DNA of 37,550 nt from Candidatus Woesearchaeota archaeon (GTDB taxonomy: Archaea > Nanobdellota > Nanobdellia > Woesearchaeales > JACPBV01), in contig JACPII010000025.1 of assembly GCA_016188175.1 (NCBI GenBank), positions 1 through 37,550 on the forward strand. The letters are read 5' to 3'. Positions 1 to 8,247 of the stretch are shown piece after piece. A program made the translations under genes and the position numbers. Numbering within the stretch: the stretch's first letter is position 1; each line of letters opens with the position of its first letter. The notes under the pieces were generated by a model. The model had not been told where the DNA came from. It saw only the letters and a program-made list of their open reading frames with translations, and ran no database searches.

Positions 1-2
1 GC

Positions 3-140
3 AAAATAATTGGAGCGTTCCGCTCTGTAAAAGGCACCAAGACGTATGAGACGCTTGCCTCGCTCATCGCCACATGGCAATACCAAAAACTCGACATAAA
101 AAAAGAACTCAACAGAATGCTAACTGCAAATCTCTGCTAA
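3..140 (+). CDS. C-terminal fragment of a transposase, probably IS66-like (truncated by window edge)
   Basis: Frame-3 reading gives KIIGAFRSVKGTKTYETLASLIATWQYQKLDIKKELNRMLTANLC*, which resembles IS66-type C-termini (RSxKG...SLxATW...). An inverted-repeat end GCTAAACAAATAC follows at 144-156. Confidence 0.55.
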   Translation, partial: KIIGAFRSVKGTKTYETLASLIATWQYQKLDIKKELNRMLTANLC

Positions 141-143
141 AGA

Positions 144-156
144 GCTAAACAAATAC
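144..156 (+). repeat. Right terminal inverted repeat of the IS element at the left edge
   Basis: GCTAAACAAATAC is the exact reverse complement of GTATTTGTTTAGC, which starts the elements at 4127 and 14736. Confidence 0.75.
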
Positions 157-233
157 AACTAAAGTAATGTCCTTTCCTAATAAGCAAGTGACTTTTTGCA
201 GGTAACTAAAGTTACGATTATTAAAGTCCCTTG

Positions 234-746
234 CTATAATTGAGTTATAAGCGGAGTCAATGCTTTTTGCAGAAGGTTTGGATTTCGTGGTTTCACAACA
301 TCACAATTTCTCCCATCCTTAGAATAAATCATCTCGTATCCCGGGCCCCCTATCCTTAGGCCTTTTACCCTCCCCTTCTTTCCCTTTTTCAATTTTGATG
401 GATCAAACCGACAGATTATATCCGGGAATAAGTTATCATCAAAAGTTACATAATAGAGCCAACGGATTTTATTCTTGTCGAGTTTAAATCCAGGTAAGCT
501 TTCTTTTTTACTTTTTATGTTCCGATACCGTATTTCAACAGGTTCTCCATTGAGATAACCATCAGGACCCTTTCGATTTCGAACAAACTCCTTCTCAATG
601 TCCTTGATTGAAAATAACTCTTCGCAGTAGAATTCAGCTAAGTTTCCCAGATGAACTAACTTCAACTCTTTCCCAAATTTTAAGAATTCATCAAATCTTT
701 TAAAATCAGGAATTTTTTTCAAATCTTCAAGTGTTTTAATCATCAC
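234..746 (-). CDS. Hypothetical protein
   Basis: Intact 170-aa ORF with plausible composition; no family recognised. Confidence 0.6.
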   Translation of the reverse strand: MMIKTLEDLKKIPDFKRFDEFLKFGKELKLVHLGNLAEFYCEELFSIKDIEKEFVRNRKGPDGYLNGEPVEIRYRNIKSKKESLPGFKLDKNKIRWLYYVTFDDNLFPDIICRFDPSKLKKGKKGRVKGLRIGGPGYEMIYSKDGRNCDVVKPRNPNLLQKALTPLITQL

Positions 747-792
747 AGCCTCGCAATCTTCCCGGCATAAGTAAGCTTGTAGTTTATTATTT

Positions 793-1677
793 TCATTTCA
801 TACTCTTTTTTAGCCTGTCTAACAGCTTAAACACTTCTCTGTTAAATTTTGAAAAAGCGAACCATCTTTTGCCCAAATCTTTCAGAGAGGCGCCCATATG
901 GTAAACTTCATTTTCATCAATTATTAAAAACCTGTCATGCGAGTAATTGAATTCCTTAATCAGGATTGGCGGGTATTGTGAATTATATTTAGCCATATCA
1001 AGCGACAATTGTTTTGTTATCTCTCTTGTAAATATTGTGACGCTTACATTTTTATTCCTTTTAGTAAAAAGAGTCAGGACAGAGTCATCAACATAATTGT
1101 CAATTAGGATAATTGACCTTTTGGCGGACCTTATTAAATCCGAAACAAACCTGTAGGAGTCAAAAACCTGCCCATCAAAAAATATGCCTTTGTCAGGCTT
1201 TATATCTCTGCTTTGTATGGCATCAAATACCTCATCAAATTTTTTATCGTGATCAATCTGCTTTCTCTCGACAACATCCAATCTTTGGAATATCTGGGCG
1301 TTTGAAGAGATAAATTTTCTCATTGATACAAATGCCCTCATTATCTGAATGTTTACTTCTATTGCCTTATCATTAGTAAGAACACTTGAAAGATTAGCAA
1401 CTCCCTGTTCAGTAAAAGCATAAGGGAGATGCCCGCCAAGATGCTTTTTTGAAGGTATCGCATTTTGCGATACCAAGAAATCAACTTCTGAATCGGCCAG
1501 CTGGAACATGAAATCTATAGGAAACCTTTTGATATTTCTTTTCACCTGTTCCCTTAATCGGATAGCCTTTACTTCATAAAGCTCAGCCAAATCCTTATCA
1601 AGCATCACCTGCAGGTTGCGGATTGTATAAATCTTGCCCCGGATTTCATTTTCATTCAAAATTATTTCATTTCCCAT
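793..1677 (-). CDS. ORF6N/KilA-N-type DNA-binding protein with PLD-like C-terminal region
   Basis: N-terminus IRGKIYTIRNLQVMLDKDLAELYEVKAIRLREQVKRNIKRFPIDFMFQL is a typical ORF6N domain. C-terminus RSIILIDNYVDDSVLTLF...HDRFLIIDENEVYHMGASLKDLGKRW is PLD-like. Confidence 0.85.
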   Translation of the reverse strand: MGNEIILNENEIRGKIYTIRNLQVMLDKDLAELYEVKAIRLREQVKRNIKRFPIDFMFQLADSEVDFLVSQNAIPSKKHLGGHLPYAFTEQGVANLSSVLTNDKAIEVNIQIMRAFVSMRKFISSNAQIFQRLDVVERKQIDHDKKFDEVFDAIQSRDIKPDKGIFFDGQVFDSYRFVSDLIRSAKRSIILIDNYVDDSVLTLFTKRNKNVSVTIFTREITKQLSLDMAKYNSQYPPILIKEFNYSHDRFLIIDENEVYHMGASLKDLGKRWFAFSKFNREVFKLLDRLKKSMK

Positions 1678-1680
1678 TAT

Positions 1681-2283
1681 TTACAGCCCCGCAATCTTCC
1701 CCGCATCCGTCAGCTTTATCCCCTCTTCGGTTACCACCAAATCCATATCCTTAAGCTCGTCAATTGCCTTGTAGACCATCGCCTGGGACATATCAGCTTT
1801 GGTGGCTAAATCTGCTGTGTTTTCAAACTTCCCCTTATCAACCATCTCAAGAATCTTCTTCTGGCTGTCAGTAAGATGAAAGCTTAGCCTTGGGAGATAA
1901 ACAACAGAAGTCTTGTCTTCTTCGGGATTATAAGCTATTTTCTTGACTTTCTCGTGCCTTGCATAAGCGGCAAATAAAAGCCCGATTGCCTTTGTTTTGC
2001 GCCCTGAAGTGATGTTGACGTAGATAACATCCTCTTTTGGCTGCATATCAATGATATCGACGCATTTAGTGGCAACTTTAACAATGTCATAAACCTCTGT
2101 TTTAACAACCTTGACCTCAATGACCTTGCCTAATGAATCCTCGATTAGCTTTAAAGAGGCCTCTTGCTCCTTAGATGGCTCATTATCAATTAGAAGTATC
2201 AATCGTTCAGGGCCCAGCCTTGTTGTTGCCAAAATAACCGGCTCTGGGCTGTATAATGTAGCAATTAATACCTTTTTGCCCAT
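1681..2283 (-). CDS. CARF-like / winged-HTH regulator (Csa3-like)
   Basis: Start placed at internal Met (MGKKVLIATLYSPEPV) of ORF 1681..2337. N-terminal Rossmann-like part with DVIYVNITSGRKTKAIGLLFAAY; C-terminal HTH LTDSQKKILEMVDKGKFENTADLATKADMSQAMVYKAIDELKDMDLV. Confidence 0.75.
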   Translation of the reverse strand: MGKKVLIATLYSPEPVILATTRLGPERLILLIDNEPSKEQEASLKLIEDSLGKVIEVKVVKTEVYDIVKVATKCVDIIDMQPKEDVIYVNITSGRKTKAIGLLFAAYARHEKVKKIAYNPEEDKTSVVYLPRLSFHLTDSQKKILEMVDKGKFENTADLATKADMSQAMVYKAIDELKDMDLVVTEEGIKLTDAGKIAGL

Positions 2284-2409
2284 TATTTCTCCACCCCCGA
2301 CAGGCATTTGGGGTGTCTCGCTTATAAAATTTTCCATGTAGGGTGGAGTGGAAGGGTCATTTTTAAAGGTTTCTCTTAAATCTAATAAATTCTACTAAAT
2401 AATGGAAAG

Positions 2410-2418
2410 TTATAAATA
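2410..2418 (+). promoter_or_regulatory. Probable archaeal TATA box (TTATAAATA)
   Basis: TTATAAATA about 55 nt upstream of the 2472 ORF. Confidence 0.5.
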
Positions 2419-2471
2419 TGAGCTGTTGTTCTTGATATCAACCTTGAGGGAAACCAAAGACGGGTAAAAGG

Positions 2472-2777
2472 ATGAACACGAACGAGAAATTCAAGCTCAT
2501 TAAAAGGGCAATCAAAAAAGCAGAAAGAGACTTCTTCCCTCCAAGGGGAAAAACTCCAGATAAGTATTCCCGAGGGGATATCTGGACAATGGAGCAGAAC
2601 TTCTGCTTCTATGCAAGCGCTTTAGAAGCAATTAAGGATATTCTTAACGGAAAAAAGGAAGTTTGGATAAAATGCCCTTATTGCAATGTTAAGCTTACTA
2701 AATACATGAAGGAAAGCGACAAGCGGAGAGTGATTTGGTGCGGGTTTTGTGATAAGAGGGCTAGAAAGGTGAGGTAG
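2472..2777 (+). CDS. Small zinc-ribbon hypothetical protein
   Basis: 101 aa; CPYC...CGFC double-Cys knuckles; GGGTAAAAGG-ATG start context. Confidence 0.65.
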   Translation: MNTNEKFKLIKRAIKKAERDFFPPRGKTPDKYSRGDIWTMEQNFCFYASALEAIKDILNGKKEVWIKCPYCNVKLTKYMKESDKRRVIWCGFCDKRARKVR

Positions 2778-2782
2778 GGATT

Positions 2783-3598
2783 ATGGCTAAAAATCAAATC
2801 CAGTTAAGTGTGGCTGAAGCGATAATTGACGATGTTGGCAAAAGCCTTGTGAGAATTGACGAATCGTTCATCAAGGAAATCGGAGCAAAGGAAGGCGAGG
2901 TTATTGCTGTCGATGGCGGAAAGAAAACATTTGCTCTTACGAAAAAAGGCTACCCTGGCGATTTTGGGACAAAATTAATCAGGATGGACAGGAAGATAAG
3001 GGGCAATGTGAGGGTAGTCATAGGGGATCAGGTAAAAGTCTCCAAAGCAAAACTGCCTGCTGCCAGTAAGGTGGTCATAGGGAATGGGGGGACTGGAATT
3101 GAGTTTAGGGGTGTTCCTGAACTCTTTGGGCAATGTTTGGCTGGGAAGCCATTTTCAAAAGGAGATTCTTTTACCCTTTCAGCTCCTGAATCCCAACAAA
3201 GATATTCCTTGACTGAAAGTTTGTTTTTCAAAGACCTTCTTGGCGGAATGGAGGATTATTTTAAGCCGGAAGCTGATTTGCTTCAATTCAAAATATTGGA
3301 TATTGTTCCTAATAGCGGAGGAATAATCGGTCCAGATACAAAAATAATTTTCAAGAAAGGAGCACAAGAACAACCATTGTACGCTCAACTGCTCCAGGAG
3401 AGATTCAATCTGTTGCGGGAGGAGATGATGAACTCAAAGAATGTCCCGCAGCTTGAAAAGCTAAAAAGGAAAGTGCTGAAAGCTGAGATTAGGATTTCTC
3501 CGAAGGCCATTAAGACTTTTGATAAGCTGAAGGCAAGGCTGTTGAAAGAGATAGAAAAGAAAGGGGGTGTTTTAGGGAAGAAGAATACAAATCAATAG
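2783..3598 (+). CDS. Free-standing Cdc48/VAT N-domain-like protein (no AAA module)
   Basis: VAEAIIDDVGKSLVRIDESFIKEIGAKEGEVIAVDGGKKTFALTKKGYPGDFGTKLIRMDRKIRGNVRVVIGDQVKVSKAKLPAASKVVIG matches the Cdc48-N double-psi barrel pattern. No Walker A/B motifs follow. Confidence 0.8.
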   Translation: MAKNQIQLSVAEAIIDDVGKSLVRIDESFIKEIGAKEGEVIAVDGGKKTFALTKKGYPGDFGTKLIRMDRKIRGNVRVVIGDQVKVSKAKLPAASKVVIGNGGTGIEFRGVPELFGQCLAGKPFSKGDSFTLSAPESQQRYSLTESLFFKDLLGGMEDYFKPEADLLQFKILDIVPNSGGIIGPDTKIIFKKGAQEQPLYAQLLQERFNLLREEMMNSKNVPQLEKLKRKVLKAEIRISPKAIKTFDKLKARLLKEIEKKGGVLGKKNTNQ

Positions 3599-3787
3599 AA
3601 TCCAAAAAGAGGTTCCATTTAACTTGCCCAGGGGGAATGATCGCCAACTTCTCAAACGGCGTCTTCATCAGCACATTCGCCTTATTCTGCAACCATTCTT
3701 CCGCATGGGGCATCAACCGTTTTCCATTTGTGGCATAACTCGTTACTGCTTCGAGGCAGTCCATTCTACGCTGTCCCCCATTCACCC

Positions 3788-4117
3788 TCAATGCAGCCGG
3801 TAAAGCCCCTCTGCCGCCATAAGGACCCCAAGCACGAGGTAAAGGTTTTGCCCGACAACGGCAGGAAGGAATTCCTTCCAAAAATGTGCAGATGCAGCAG
3901 CGATGAACAGCAAAGGGACCCCTGCACCGATTATTTTATTTCCATCGCCACGAAGGTTATGAAAAAGCGCGAATGACTCATGCATAATAAAAAAAACAAC
4001 ACCTATCAGCATCGGGTCAAAGGGAAATGCATCAGCCGTAACCAATCGGAGATGGACGCTTCCAAAAAAAGCTCCGGACAGAATCAACAGGATTCCAGTT
4101 ATGATTGCGGCAGCCAT
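3788..4117 (-). CDS. Small multi-pass membrane protein
   Basis: MAAAIITGILLILSGAFFGSVHL... The track start at 4141 lies in the inserted element; the native Met is at 4117. Confidence 0.55.
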   Translation of the reverse strand: MAAAIITGILLILSGAFFGSVHLRLVTADAFPFDPMLIGVVFFIMHESFALFHNLRGDGNKIIGAGVPLLFIAAASAHFWKEFLPAVVGQNLYLVLGVLMAAEGLYRLH

Positions 4118-4118
4118 G

Positions 4119-4126
4119 GTACACCT
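4119..4126 (+). repeat. Left 8-bp target-site duplication of element at 4127-4324
   Basis: GTACACCT, perfectly repeated at 4325-4332. Confidence 0.85.
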
Positions 4127-4324
4127 GTATTTGTTTAGCACCCTAAAGTCGAAATCCTAGCATCTATTGACGGCGAGCGCGTCGCGGGGACCGCCCTCCG
4201 TGCCGAAGGCACCGGAACGCTGGATTCTCTCCGTTGCGAAGCAACCGGAACACTACGCTCACCCTTACGGGGACGCAGCGCCTGCGGTGTATTGTCCAGG
4301 ATTTCGAAGGTGCCAAACAAATAC
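4127..4324 (+). mobile_element. MITE-like element, family 2 copy 1 (198 bp)
   Basis: Ends GTATTTGTTTAGCACCCTAAAGTCGAAATCCTAGC... / ...GTCCAGGATTTCGAAGGTGCCAAACAAATAC form a long imperfect inverted repeat. Perfect 8-bp TSD GTACACCT. Confidence 0.88.
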
Positions 4325-4331
4325 GTACACC

Positions 4332-5243
4332 TTACTCCCGGAATTCGGCATCATCGATAACACCGTCGGAATCTGCATCAATGCCTTCAACAACATTGCA
4401 AAAAACTCCCGGTTTAACTGCATTTCCTTTTTCGAGCCTTGAAAAGTGCTTCAGGAACGAAAGGATGCCCGCTCTTGTACCCGAAAACCGTTTCCCTGCA
4501 ACAACGAGAACACAGGTATCTTTCGCAAACGGATTTTTCATCCTGACAATCAGGCAGCATTCATCCTGAGTGTACGTTTTCCTGCTGAGGCTTGAAAAGA
4601 TGTTCCCATGCTCAAAACGGATAGGCATCTGCCCGTTGATCTTTTCCACGATTCTGTTGGTTATCGGGCCGCCGAGGAGTATCAGGGGTTTTTTCAGGTC
4701 CTCGTCCATGACTTCCGTGTCCAGCCTAACCCTTGGCTCTGATGTATAGTGCGTCCTAGTGCCAAAAAACAGCGCCAGGTCAATCCCATAGAAGCCATCC
4801 CGGGCCCTTGCTTTTCCTGGCCCATGGGGGTCAGGGCTTCCGACGATGAACAATGCATCAAGCATCCCATCCCGGATAAAGGGAGACAGGAAAGGGGAGC
4901 CAATATCGGCAAGAGGCAGCTTCTCCAACTCCTGCAGTGGCTTAAATCGTACAACGAAGCTTGGCTCGGTCAGGGAAAACACGCGTGCATATCCGCCCTG
5001 ATGGCCTTCCGTCCTCACCGCTCCGATAATCCCGGCATCCTCAAGCTTCCGGATATGGTAGTACACCTTCTGCTCATGGACTTTCAGCCTCTTCGCGATA
5101 ACAGCAGGATACAAAGGCTCCTGGGCGACCAACAGGGCTATTTTCTGAGCCAGCCCCGAACCAAGTGTTTTTGCCTGGCTGCAGCTGATCTCCTTGGCAG
5201 GCAGCGAAGAAAGCCGTTCGTGCTTTTGCTCTATGACAATCAT
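4332..5243 (-). CDS. HTH protein with C-terminal S-layer-like GGPxxN domain and terminal EF-hand-like loop
   Basis: HTH: YPAVIAKRLKVHEQKVYYHIRKLEDAGII. C-terminus: LILLGGPITNRIVEKI...IVRMKNPFAKDTCVLVVAGKRFSGTRAG...DADSDGVIDDAEF. Confidence 0.7.
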   Translation of the reverse strand: MIVIEQKHERLSSLPAKEISCSQAKTLGSGLAQKIALLVAQEPLYPAVIAKRLKVHEQKVYYHIRKLEDAGIIGAVRTEGHQGGYARVFSLTEPSFVVRFKPLQELEKLPLADIGSPFLSPFIRDGMLDALFIVGSPDPHGPGKARARDGFYGIDLALFFGTRTHYTSEPRVRLDTEVMDEDLKKPLILLGGPITNRIVEKINGQMPIRFEHGNIFSSLSRKTYTQDECCLIVRMKNPFAKDTCVLVVAGKRFSGTRAGILSFLKHFSRLEKGNAVKPGVFCNVVEGIDADSDGVIDDAEFRE

Positions 5244-5337
5244 ACAGCAAAGGAGGTATCGCTTTTCTTAAACATTTCTTACCACTGGCTAGAGCTAAAA
5301 ATATTTTTTTACCACTACTAAAATTCTTTTAATAAGA

Positions 5338-5345
5338 TTTATATA
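5338..5345 (+). promoter_or_regulatory. TATA box for glmS
   Basis: TTTATATA about 27 nt upstream of the glmS ATG; suggests a leaderless or nearly leaderless transcript. Confidence 0.6.
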
Positions 5346-5368
5346 CGGGCCCGGCTTTTCACCGGGAT

Positions 5369-7198
5369 ATGTGCGGCATAGTAGGGATCATCTCAGAAAA
5401 GGAAGTCAGCCCTTTGCTCCTTGATGCCATCAGGCGGCTGGAATATAGGGGCTATGATTCTGTAGGGATGGTATGCATCCACCAAAATAAGCTCAGCGCA
5501 AGGAAGGACGCCGGAAAGATTGCAGAGGTTGATGCAAAGCTCGATTTTTCATCCCTGAAGGGAGCCATTGGCCTTGCGCACTCCCGTTGGGCAACCCATG
5601 GCGGAGTCACTCGGGCAAACGCCCACCCCCACTATGACTGCAAACAGAACATCGCCCTCGTCCATAACGGCATTGTCGAAAACTATGATGAGCTGAAAAA
5701 AGAGCTCCAACAAAGAGGCCATTCTTTTTCTTCAGATACGGACACCGAAGTCATTGCTCACCTGATTGAGGAAAATGAGGCAGACGATATTTTGGACGCA
5801 ACAAGAAAAGCCCTCCACCGGCTGGAAGGATCCTATGCAATAGGGGTCATCAGCACAAAAAATGCCGATGAGCTCATCGCGGCGAGGAAAGAAAGCCCCC
5901 TGGTGATAGGCATAGGGGACCGGGAAAATTTTATCGCCAGTGATATTCCAGCCATCCTCCCTTTCACCAAGAAAGTAATCTTCCTCGAGAACGGGGAAAT
6001 AGCCCGATTAACGAGGGAAAAAGTGGAAGTATTTGGCCTTGACGGGATCCCAAAAAAGAAAACGATCGTGGCGATCGATTGGGATGCGAAGCAGGCAGAA
6101 AAACAGGGATATCCTCATTTCATGCTCAAGGAGATATTCGAGCAGCCCTTTTCCATTTCCGAAACCATCGGTGAAAGGATGAGCGAACAGGATATCCTCC
6201 TCGACAAAGAGATCCAGGGGGCAGTCCCCAACCCAATGGAAATAAAGAGGCTGATCATTGTTGCTTGCGGGACATCCTGGCATGCCGGCCTCATCGGGGA
6301 GTTTATGCTTGAAGAGCTCGCAAAGATCCCCACGGAGGTTGAGTACGCATCTGAATTCCGGTATCGTGATCCGATCATCCCGGACGGAACTGCAGTGATA
6401 GCAATATCCCAAAGCGGGGAAACGGCTGACACCATCGCCGCCCTCCGGGAGGCAAAGAAAAAGGGCGCAAAGGTCATTGCAGTCGTGAATGTAGAGGGGT
6501 CGACTATCGCCCGCGAATCAGACTCAGTCCTTTTCACCCATGCAGGGCCGGAGATTGGAGTCGCTTCAACAAAAGCATTTACCTCGCAGCTTACCATGCT
6601 TTATCTCCTGACCGTGTATCTTGCAGAACATCGCGGGATACTTCCCCAGGACCAAATCAGAAACCGGATCAGGGACTTGAGGAAAATTCCCCATCAGGTC
6701 CAGGAGATTGTCGAAAACCAGGAGTCAATCAAGGAATTGGCAGAACTCTTCTTTCGCCACACCAATGCCTTATACCTCGGAAGAGGGATCAACTATCCCA
6801 TCGCCCTCGAGGGGGCCTTAAAGCTAAAAGAGGTTTCCTACCTTCATGCGGAAGGATATCCTGCTGCAGAGATGAAGCATGGGCCGATCGCCCTCATCGA
6901 TGAAAAGATGCCCGTCGTGGTTATCGCAACAAAAGATACGAGGACATATACCAAAGTCCTGAGCAACATCGCTGAAGTAAAGGCAAGAGGCGGCATCGTA
7001 ATCGCGATTGCTTCAGCAGGAGACAATGAGATTAAGGAAAAAGTAGACCATGTTTTGTACATCCCCGAAAACTCATATATTCTGACACCCCTGCTTGCCG
7101 CCGTCCCCCTCCAGCTGTTTGCCTACTACGTCGCTGTACTGGATGGAAAAGACCCCGATAAGCCGGTCAACCTGGCAAAAAGCGTGACCGTGGAATAA
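5369..7198 (+). CDS. glmS: Glutamine--fructose-6-phosphate aminotransferase (isomerizing)
   Basis: MCGIVGI start, HSRWATHGGVTRANAHPH, two SIS domains, C-terminal KSVTVE. Confidence 0.97.
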   Translation: MCGIVGIISEKEVSPLLLDAIRRLEYRGYDSVGMVCIHQNKLSARKDAGKIAEVDAKLDFSSLKGAIGLAHSRWATHGGVTRANAHPHYDCKQNIALVHNGIVENYDELKKELQQRGHSFSSDTDTEVIAHLIEENEADDILDATRKALHRLEGSYAIGVISTKNADELIAARKESPLVIGIGDRENFIASDIPAILPFTKKVIFLENGEIARLTREKVEVFGLDGIPKKKTIVAIDWDAKQAEKQGYPHFMLKEIFEQPFSISETIGERMSEQDILLDKEIQGAVPNPMEIKRLIIVACGTSWHAGLIGEFMLEELAKIPTEVEYASEFRYRDPIIPDGTAVIAISQSGETADTIAALREAKKKGAKVIAVVNVEGSTIARESDSVLFTHAGPEIGVASTKAFTSQLTMLYLLTVYLAEHRGILPQDQIRNRIRDLRKIPHQVQEIVENQESIKELAELFFRHTNALYLGRGINYPIALEGALKLKEVSYLHAEGYPAAEMKHGPIALIDEKMPVVVIATKDTRTYTKVLSNIAEVKARGGIVIAIASAGDNEIKEKVDHVLYIPENSYILTPLLAAVPLQLFAYYVAVLDGKDPDKPVNLAKSVTVE

Positions 7199-7211
7199 AG
7201 GAGATAAAAAA

Positions 7212-7685
7212 ATGATCCAATACCGCCCAGCAACCCCCAAAGACGCCATCGGCATAGCCACCGTGCTGAAAGAATCTTATAATATCAAGGCCATTGAAGA
7301 AGGTGTCGAAGTTTTCAATAATGAGACGGATAAGCAGTATCACTTTATCGTTGCTGACGACGATGGAAGGATTGCCGGCATCACCACATGGCAGATGCAC
7401 GGTCTCCCTAAACACCGATTATGCGAGCTTGACAGGATAGCCGTCCTCCCCGAATACCAGGGCAAAGGCATCGGAAAGGCGCTCTTCAAAGTCCTCATCA
7501 AGGCAGCAAATGACGAATACAAAAAGCACGGGTTTACGCTGAGAAAACTTTATCTGATGACCCACGCCGACAACAAGGATGCCCAAGTATTTTACAAAAA
7601 GCTCGGCCTAAAGCACGAAGCCACCCTAAAAAGCCATTATTACAGGGGGAAGGATGAGTTTGTGATGAGTGTGTTTTTTGGATAA
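7212..7685 (+). CDS. GNAT-family N-acetyltransferase
   Basis: RIAVLPEYQGKGIGKALF acetyl-CoA binding motif. Confidence 0.85.
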   Translation: MIQYRPATPKDAIGIATVLKESYNIKAIEEGVEVFNNETDKQYHFIVADDDGRIAGITTWQMHGLPKHRLCELDRIAVLPEYQGKGIGKALFKVLIKAANDEYKKHGFTLRKLYLMTHADNKDAQVFYKKLGLKHEATLKSHYYRGKDEFVMSVFFG

Positions 7686-7694
7686 GGGGGATTT

Positions 7695-8096
7695 ATGGAT
7701 AACAAAAAGATACCTGTAGATATGCTAACAGCTCTGCTTGTGGCTTTAATCGGGCTCATCCCCCTCGCATTTGAACTAACTGACAAAGAATCATCGAATA
7801 CTGCCGGATTTATCATTTTAACTTCCATTTTTGTGTTTATTGTGTTTTATTTTATCTACACATTTGTATGGGTTAAAGTAAAAAAGTATATAAATCAGAT
7901 TAACGACAACTCAAAAAAGATTGAAGAAATCGGAAAAACACTAGATTATAAAGAACATTTTCACCAGTTGGATAAAAGGGTTAGTGCCCTGGAGATGAAT
8001 ATGAAAAAAAGAGGCCAGATAGACCCCAGAATAGTAATTTTTATTATTCTGTTGATATTGTTATTTTTATATCTTAGAAACAGGGGAATCCTTTAA
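7695..8096 (+). CDS. Small membrane protein with coiled-coil segment
   Basis: Two N-terminal and one C-terminal hydrophobic segments. Confidence 0.55.
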   Translation: MDNKKIPVDMLTALLVALIGLIPLAFELTDKESSNTAGFIILTSIFVFIVFYFIYTFVWVKVKKYINQINDNSKKIEEIGKTLDYKEHFHQLDKRVSALEMNMKKRGQIDPRIVIFIILLILLFLYLRNRGIL

Positions 8097-8184
8097 GATA
8101 TTGCGGCCCGCTGATGAGATATTGTCAAAAATATTATGCGGCAATCCGTGGGCATGACGAGCCATCAAACCCCTAAACCATTAT

Positions 8185-8247
8185 TCCAAGCCCGTAATAT
8201 AGTCAAATATCCTTGAGATTGAAAGGAGGATGTCGTTGAGATAAAGC
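8185..8247 (-). pseudogene. HepT-like N-terminal remnant
   Basis: Minus-strand reading ELYLNDILLSISRIFDYITGLE* resembles the HepT N-terminus, directly after the MntA-like remnant. Confidence 0.4.

Noticed and set aside
3510-3881. Minus-strand 123-aa ORF with a protein-like stretch (ATNGKRLMPHAEEWLQNKANVLMKTPFEKLAIIPPGQVKWNLF)
   Set aside because: It overlaps both the Cdc48-N gene and the membrane protein gene. The middle part could be a gene remnant, but I cannot assign it without a search.
4135-4569. ORFs of 61, 91 and 111 aa over the family 2 element
   Set aside because: They start or run within the inserted hairpin DNA and overlap the HTH gene end; no coding evidence.
5349-5365. CCCGG...CCGGG hairpin just before glmS as a riboswitch or ribozyme
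   Set aside because: The TATA box at 5338-5345 puts transcription start near the ATG, so this sequence is probably not transcribed.
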